This document shows, in pieces, positions 18,621 through 24,310 of a DNA stretch of 24,310 nucleotides. The stretch spans positions 1-24,310 of the forward strand of contig RPFO01001722.1 of the NCBI GenBank assembly GCA_009746045.1, written 5' to 3'. Position 1 is the first letter of the stretch. Each line of letters starts with the position of its first letter. The position numbers were made by a program, and so were the translations under genes. The notes below the pieces were generated by a model. That model saw only the letters and a program-made list of their open reading frames with translations, was not told where the DNA came from and made no database searches. This DNA is from Mesostigma viride (lineage: Eukaryota > Streptophyta > Mesostigmatophyceae > Mesostigmatales > Mesostigmataceae).

Positions 18621-18803
18621 TTCTGATCAGACACTCCGCAAAGGTGAAAACCTTTGCGTTCAGTGCCGGGCCGCGGAAAACGCGGAAAACGCGATCTGCA
18701 AATGAATCCGACCGGAATCGAACTGGGGACCTCTCGCACCAATTTTGCTGACTATAGGACGGACGTCTCCGGTTACCATGGCATCGCCAACTTACACCTA
18801 CAG
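18621..18803. repeat. Terminal direct repeat, copy 2
   Basis: Identical to 18228-18410. The hairpin lies at 18637-18658 and the minus-strand B-box match at 18714-18724. Confidence 0.95.
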
Positions 18804-18935
18804 GTGTAGTTTACAACCTACCCTTGCAGGAAGTAGCCCAGAATGTACTAAAAGCCATATGCCCCTTCTCGGGGATATGTGCTACATGTACTCCCAACGG
18901 AGATATGTTCCAATTTAAGTTAATTTTAATTTAAC

Positions 18936-19858
18936 ATTTGGTGCTCCTGGCCAGCGCGAATAATAAATTATGAATTGTTGCTTAAATAATCAGTAAGTTT
19001 CACGCTGCACTGTTGCAAGGTGCATCTTCACGACTTTGAGCGCGATTTGAAGTCCAGAATCAGCTAGCACACACAGAAATGAATACATAATACTAGCAAG
19101 AGAACCATTGCATGGTATGCAGACTGTACAAGCCGCACATCAAGCTCGATCTACGCCTCCTTAGTACAAGCACTTATATATTCTATACACAGCTGAAGCT
19201 GACCCTGCATGAGGCCAGGTTGGACTGCATTCATCACGTGCACTGCATGTGGCATGGACACAGCTATACACACGTGGCGGCCAACCAGCTGGCACACAAA
19301 AGATCCTCCCTGTGCGGCTATGGCTACTGGGAACGGCACGTGTACATCGACGTGGATGCATGTGCATCAAACCGCTACCTTATGAAATTTGGGCTGCAAG
19401 TGCTTCGCGAGTGGCCACAACCTTCAACGACAAGAGCTTGGAGGCTGACCACATGCACACGGTGCAAAGCCTTGACTGAATACGCAGACCCCAGCAGGCA
19501 GGAACAATGGCTGGTCGTACACAAGCAGTTTTAGCCATGCACTACCATGCCACAGGTGGTCAGCACATTGGAATGTTCACCCGGTGCCCAGCATACCGCG
19601 CCTCCTGGGTGCTCACGGAACCTGGTAATGCAGCCAGCTAGGGTATAGAAACGATTTCAGTAGGAGTCGACCGAGTCTTGTTGACATCGGTGCCCACGCA
19701 TTTCATACATTGCTGCGTGCATGGTCTATTCTGCATCCCTTTAGACAGCGCGGTCCTGGTTGGCACACTTGCCGGCTGTCTCAAATTTCATGTACATAGT
19801 CTCCATGCATGGACGGCTGCATTCTTTGCGCGAGAGACCAGTCGAACAGCACAATGAT
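18936..19858. other. Mostly non-coding stretch
   Basis: No recognised gene except one unassigned frame at 19112-19534. The last part may be the 3' UTR of the minus-strand gene ending at 19859. Confidence 0.4.
19112..19534 (+). CDS. Unassigned 140-codon ORF
   Basis: Starts at an ATG and runs 140 codons. It is rich in His, Cys and Tyr and has no motif I recognise, no signal peptide and no membrane segment. Overlapping frames are also open for 70 or more codons, and codon use shows no clear bias. It may be a chance frame or part of an exon. Confidence 0.15.
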   Translation: MVCRLYKPHIKLDLRLLSTSTYIFYTQLKLTLHEARLDCIHHVHCMWHGHSYTHVAANQLAHKRSSLCGYGYWERHVYIDVDACASNRYLMKFGLQVLREWPQPSTTRAWRLTTCTRCKALTEYADPSRQEQWLVVHKQF

Positions 19859-21732
19859 TTAGCTCGAGGGTGGTGGAGGGGTCACTGAAGCGTCCTTTTC
19901 TGACCCAGCGGCCGCCAAAGGTGCCTCCTTGGGCGCTTCAGCGGTCGTCTTCTCGGGCACGAGGATGGCCTGCTTCTTGGCCTCCGGCTGCGCGTTGCAG
20001 GCGACAGCACAAGAGCGATGGAACGTGGCGCACCGTATTGAGTGAGACAATTACATGCATGAACAAACACAGACGAGGTAGCGAGCGCAATTGCCACTGG
20101 CTATTCCGTCATCACTAATCGCGCGTTATCAAGAGTTAGCAAGTCATGAGAAGACCTGCCTCATTGAGTACTTAAAGAAACATAACAGTCACCGAAAAGA
20201 TTCCAACATTCCCTTCAGCACATCCAATACATGAACATAACTGACACATATCACACATCAGCTCAGCTGGTTCTCTGACTTATCTATAGAGTAGATCTGG
20301 CTCCATCAGGCAATCAGCTTGCGCTTTAGCCAACGCCTGTAGCCCACCTCACTCTGCGTCAGCCTATACCTACTAAGCTATGCGTCAGCCTATACCCAAG
20401 GTATTGCATCGTTGTATTGCACCCACAGTGTTGTGCCCCGGCATTATGCTGCGGAGAGAGCACTCTGTGGCCTGCCCATTTGTGGCAGTGAGAGAAGCTA
20501 GGGCGCCTTCCCTCCTCGTTCGGTGTAAGGGTTGACGGTTCCTTTACTCTGTATCGGCACCCACATGACGCAGTCACGTGCTTATAAATTAATCAATTCA
20601 CTAAGACATACCAGTCCTTTACACCAATGAAGGATAGTCGAGGCCACATTCAGCGCAAGGCCTTCTACAAGGCATTTTGTCCCATCAGCTACACAAGGGA
20701 AACCAAGGCCATGTACTGGTCACGCGGAACTGGCATCCACTAACTGCCGGTGCAAGAAGACCTCTCAACATATAATGTACATCAATGCCCCTCTAACCAA
20801 ATACAAGCGCCACCGGATACAAGCGCCACCGAATACAAGCGCCACCGGATACAAGCGCCACCGGATACAAGCGCCACCGGATACAAGCGCCACCGGATAC
20901 AAGCGCCACCGAATACAAGCGCCACCGGATACAAGCGCCACCGGATACAAGAGCCACCAGTTCACCAAACTCCTCCAGTATTCGCGCCCTCACAACCCGT
21001 GCACCCTGACACAAACTCGCAGATCCCAAAATATTGATGCGGTGGAAAACGGCACTTCCATGATTGACATCATGAGAAACAGATACGCCCACCTAAGCGT
21101 TCTCCCCATGCCCAACGTCCCTAAGATAAGAGTCTTGGGACCGCACATCAGTCGAGGGACCGCACCACACTACCGCCCCTTCCCAATACTATTGGCTCCC
21201 GCCATGCTACTGCCCCCCCCCTTCCCCCCCATCCCCCCCCGCTACCGCCACCCACGCTACTGCGCGACTGCCGAATTTCGTCATCTGCGCTCACCGAGGC
21301 AGAGCTGGACGAGGACACCTTTGCCGTCAACTTGTCGACGAACTCCTTGGCCTGGGAGATGGTCTTCTCGCGCTCCTGCCCAATACACATGCGGTAGTAG
21401 GCATGGTTGGCGGCCCACAAGACATTGGGCACGTTGATGGGCACCCATGGAATGTCAGTATGTGAAGCCGTGCACAACAGAGTAGGCGTCTAGTGAAATA
21501 AAGCACAAGAAAGCAGACGCGTAGTGTGGTAAATCACAAGAAAAATAGGCGCGTAGCGCCGGGCAATTAATGCCAGCAACAGATACCAAACACTCGCAAT
21601 CGCATAGTAAATGGAACCAGCTGGTGCGATCTACAGTGTGGCTGCTGCCGTGGTGACTCTCACATTGGCATTGTTGAGAGCACGTACGAGAAACCAACAA
21701 AAAGGGAGAGCCCGCTTATACCTGGAATACAT
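19859..21732 (-). CDS. Candidate three-exon gene, 130-aa protein of unknown function
   Basis: Model on the minus strand: exon 1 21732-21664, exon 2 21489-21295, exon 3 19987-19859. Exon 1 starts at an ATG with an in-frame stop two codons upstream and ends at GCCAAT|GTGAGA. Exon 2 follows CTTTATTTCACTAG and ends GCCTCG|GTGAGC. Exon 3 follows CGCGCAG and ends in TAA. Exons of 69, 195 and 129 nt join in phase 0 throughout. The protein begins MYSRYKRALPFCWFLVRALN. Exon 2 includes DIPWVPINVPNVLWAANHAY and a charged REKTISQAKEFVDKL, then a Ser run. Exon 3 is an Ala/Glu/Lys/Pro-rich tail (PEAKKQAILVPEKTT...). Exons 2 and 3 are GC-rich at third positions; exon 1 is not and is the weakest part. No family is recognised. 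Intron 2 is 1307 nt and holds a minisatellite and a retroelement tail. Confidence 0.35.
20562..20601 (+). mobile_element. Retroelement tail remnant B3
   Basis: CACATGAC-GCA-GTCACGTG (20562-20580) matches the hairpins at 6488-6506 and 6723-6741 with one base changed and is followed by an A/T tail (TATAAATTAATCAATT). Sequence upstream is not clearly related to B0 or B2. It lies in intron 2 of the candidate gene, in antisense. Confidence 0.5.
20801..20960. repeat. 16-bp minisatellite, ten units
   Basis: Unit ATACAAGCGCCACCGG repeated exactly ten times (160 bp). Units 2 and 7 end CCGA; unit 10 is diverged (ATACAAGAGCCACCAG). Because 16 is not a multiple of 3, all frames give the same repeated peptide, so the ORFs here are not genes. 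Confidence 0.97.
20961..21294. other. Intronic or spacer sequence with C-runs
   Basis: Contains C-rich runs at 21210-21240. It is the 5' part of intron 2 in the candidate minus-strand gene. No other feature is seen. Confidence 0.35.
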
Positions 21733-21960
21733 CCCTCAATGTCACCAGATTCCCCTATGACTTGGTTGCCATGGTAACGTCGTACAGGCCTTGCGCTCAA
21801 CCCGCCCCCTTGCAGTGGGATTGCAGCCGGGACAAACAACGACATCATGACCCACTACACTAGGCCATCAAAATACGCTGACTACACGGGGCCCTCGTAT
21901 ATTTCGTAGGTGAGGGTAACGGCTTTTTACGATACAAAATTAGCCAGGGCACCTTAGACC
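21733..21960. other. Spacer between the candidate gene and the CAGG array
   Basis: No feature recognised; it would hold the promoter of the minus-strand gene if that model is right. Confidence 0.35.
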
Positions 21961-23244
<1,284 letters not shown>

Positions 23245-23423
23245 AGGGAGGCTGGGAGGGAGGCTGGGAGGGAGAGAGGGAGGGAGGGAGAGAGGGAGGG
23301 AGGAGGGAGGGAGGAGGGAGGGAGGGAGGAGGGAGGAGGGAGGGAGGGGAGGGAGGGAGGGAGGGAGGGAGGGAGGGAGGGAGGGAGGGAGGGAGGGAGG
23401 GGAGGAGGGAGGGAGGGAGGGAG

Positions 23424-23459
<36 letters not shown>

Positions 23460-23721
23460 GGAGGGGGGGGAGGGGGGAGGGAGGAGGGAGGGAGGGAGGG
23501 AGGGAGGGAGGAGGGAGGGAGGGAGGGAGGGAGGGAGGGAGGGGAGGGAGGGAGGGAGGAGGAGGGGAGGGAGGGAGGGAGGAGGGAGAGGAGAGGGAGG
23601 GAGGGAGGGAGGGAGGGAGGGAGGGAGGGAGGGAGGGGGAGGGAGGGAGGAGGAGGGAGGGAGGGAGGGGAGGAGGGAGGGGGAGGGAAGGGAGGGAGGA
23701 GGGAGGGAGGAGGGAGGGGGG

Positions 23722-23752
<31 letters not shown>

Positions 23753-23974
23753 AGGGAGGGAGGAGGGAGGGAGGAGGGAGGGAGGGAGGGAGGGAGGGAG
23801 GGAGGAGGGAGGGAGGAGGGGAGGGGGGGGGGGTGGGAGGGGGGGGAGGGGAGGGGGAGGGAGGGGAGGGGGGGGGGAGGGAGGAGTGAAGGGAGGGAGG
23901 AGGGAGGAGGGAGGGGGGAGGGGGGGGGGGAGGAGGCGGAGGGAGGGGAGGGAGGGAGGGAGGGAGGGAGGGAG
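23245..23974. repeat. (GGGA)n-type purine tract with long G-runs
   Basis: Imperfect GGGA/GGA repeats. Two pure G-runs stand out: 32 G at 23427-23458 and 28 G at 23725-23752. The strand is able to form G-quadruplexes and, being nearly all purine, triplexes. Lengths are likely unreliable in any assembly. Confidence 0.97.
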
Positions 23975-24310
23975 CTGCCTCCAATAAACAAAGCCGGTTA
24001 CTTTCCTCATACATACCCCCCCCCAATCACCACCACCATGACAATATTGAGTCCTCCTGCATGGTACCATGAGGATGCCCTGTTCAGTCAACCCCTTACC
24101 CAACCCTCCACCCTGCTGCACATCTCTTAGGAACTACCCATTTGCGGGCAACCCCGACTCCAGTTTCCTAAACCCTACTCCAGTTTTCTAAACCCTACGC
24201 CCAGCACACCGCCACATGCATGCCCCGAATCCCTGGTCACAAAACATGGCAGAGCGTGCTTTAGCGACCGTTTTGGCTACTTATATCATAAGACCCAACC
24301 CAATTCAAAC
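23975..24310. other. Non-coding right end of window
   Basis: No gene recognised. It contains the perfect palindrome CATGGTACCATG (24060-24071) and a 20-bp tandem duplication. Confidence 0.4.
24157..24196. repeat. 20-bp tandem duplication with CTAAACCCT
   Basis: ACTCCAGTTTCCTAAACCCT followed by ACTCCAGTTTTCTAAACCCT, one base different. CTAAACCCT resembles plant-type telomere sequence, but the repeat period is 20, so it is not telomeric. Confidence 0.85.

Larger units (their letters stand above)
18228..18803. mobile_element. 576-bp element with identical 183-bp terminal direct repeats
   Basis: The repeats 18228-18410 and 18621-18803 are identical. GTGTA flanks both sides (18223-18227 and 18804-18808), and the related copy at 16939-17582 lacks the insert at the matching 3' UTR point. 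This proves an insertion. Direct terminal repeats plus a 5-bp duplication suggest a TRIM-like mini LTR element. However, the repeat ends are TTCTG...TACAG rather than TG...CA, no primer-binding site starting TGG follows the first repeat, and the only G-run (GAAGGGGG near 18577) is not next to the second repeat. The 210-bp interior has no ORF but three or four hairpins. A SINE dimer is an alternative because each repeat holds a minus-strand B-box match. Confidence 0.75.
16705..18935 (+). mobile_element. ORF1-only (HAL1-like) retroelement, host of two nested insertions
   Basis: An L1-type ORF1 frame (16705-17962) is followed directly by a 3' UTR with two hairpins and a TTAATTTTAATTTAAC tail; no ORF2 or RT exists between. 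The first hairpin is CATAT(G)CCCC-TTCTC-GGGGATATG (18856-18879). The second is ACATGT(A)CTCC-CAAC-GGAGATATGT (18884-18908). A second, truncated, reversed copy (16939-17582) has the same order of ORF end, 3' UTR, hairpins and tail, so lack of ORF2 belongs to the family rather than to one deletion. Mammalian HAL1 elements are a known parallel. Subtracting both insertions leaves about 1 kb. The 5' end is uncertain. Confidence 0.7.

Noticed and set aside
16490-18950. Target duplication for the whole ORF1-only element (AACATTGG near 16487 against AACATTTGG at 18933)
   Set aside because: Match is short and needs an indel; left boundary is otherwise undefined.
20750-21437. ORFs across the 16-bp minisatellite
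   Set aside because: The 16-bp period makes the same peptide in every frame; no independent coding evidence.
21611-21760. 49-codon plus-strand ORF with a hydrophobic N-terminus (MEPAGAIYSVAAAVV)
   Set aside because: Very short, overlaps the better-supported minus-strand exon model, and has no other support.
24157-24199. Telomeric repeat (CTAAACCCT)
   Set aside because: Only two copies and a 20-bp period, so not a telomere array.

Overview
This window looks like nuclear DNA of a eukaryote. It holds long tetranucleotide microsatellites, several kinds of retroelement and one DNA transposon, very few genes, and one gene model that needs spliceosomal introns. An intronless glycosyltransferase of family GT61, plus the mix of copia-like and LINE elements, would suit an alga or a related photosynthetic protist. 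The lineage cannot be fixed from the sequence, and nothing here looks bacterial or organellar.

Layout. 1-1927: 3' part of an LTR-retrotransposon pol (retropepsin end, copia-type reverse transcriptase, RNase H), possibly followed by its 3' LTR (about 2717-3407). 3507-6762: a nest of elements. A (CCAT)n array and a retroelement 3' tail come first, then a 1743-bp piggyBac-like element (CCC...GGG ends, TTAA flanks). After it comes a retroelement tail split by a 5'-truncated LINE (copy A, 12-bp target duplication), and then a second copy of that tail. 7134-8435 (minus): the one clear intact gene, a secretory-pathway GT61 glycosyltransferase. 10460-11340: decayed reverse transcriptase remnant with an internal tandem duplication of about 300 bp. 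12857-14319: LINE copy B with an 11-bp target duplication. 16705-18935: an element that encodes only an L1-type ORF1 protein and has no ORF2. It is interrupted by a reversed copy of its own family (15-bp imperfect target duplication) and by a 576-bp element with identical 183-bp terminal repeats (5-bp target duplication). 19859-21732 (minus): a possible three-exon gene for a 130-aa unknown protein, with a 16-bp minisatellite in its second intron. 21961-23974: a 2-kb CAGG/AAGG/GGGA array.

Most of the window is therefore mobile DNA, and four insertions can be ordered from target-site duplications or TTAA flanks. The unifying observation is that LINE copies A and B, the ORF1-only family and at least one other tail end in a small hairpin (usually with a bulged A and a 4-nt loop) followed by a TTAATTAA-type tail. 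The stem bases differ between families but pairing is kept. This suggests that several families share one 3'-end recognition system, with the ORF1-only family as a parasite of the reverse-transcriptase-encoding LINE.
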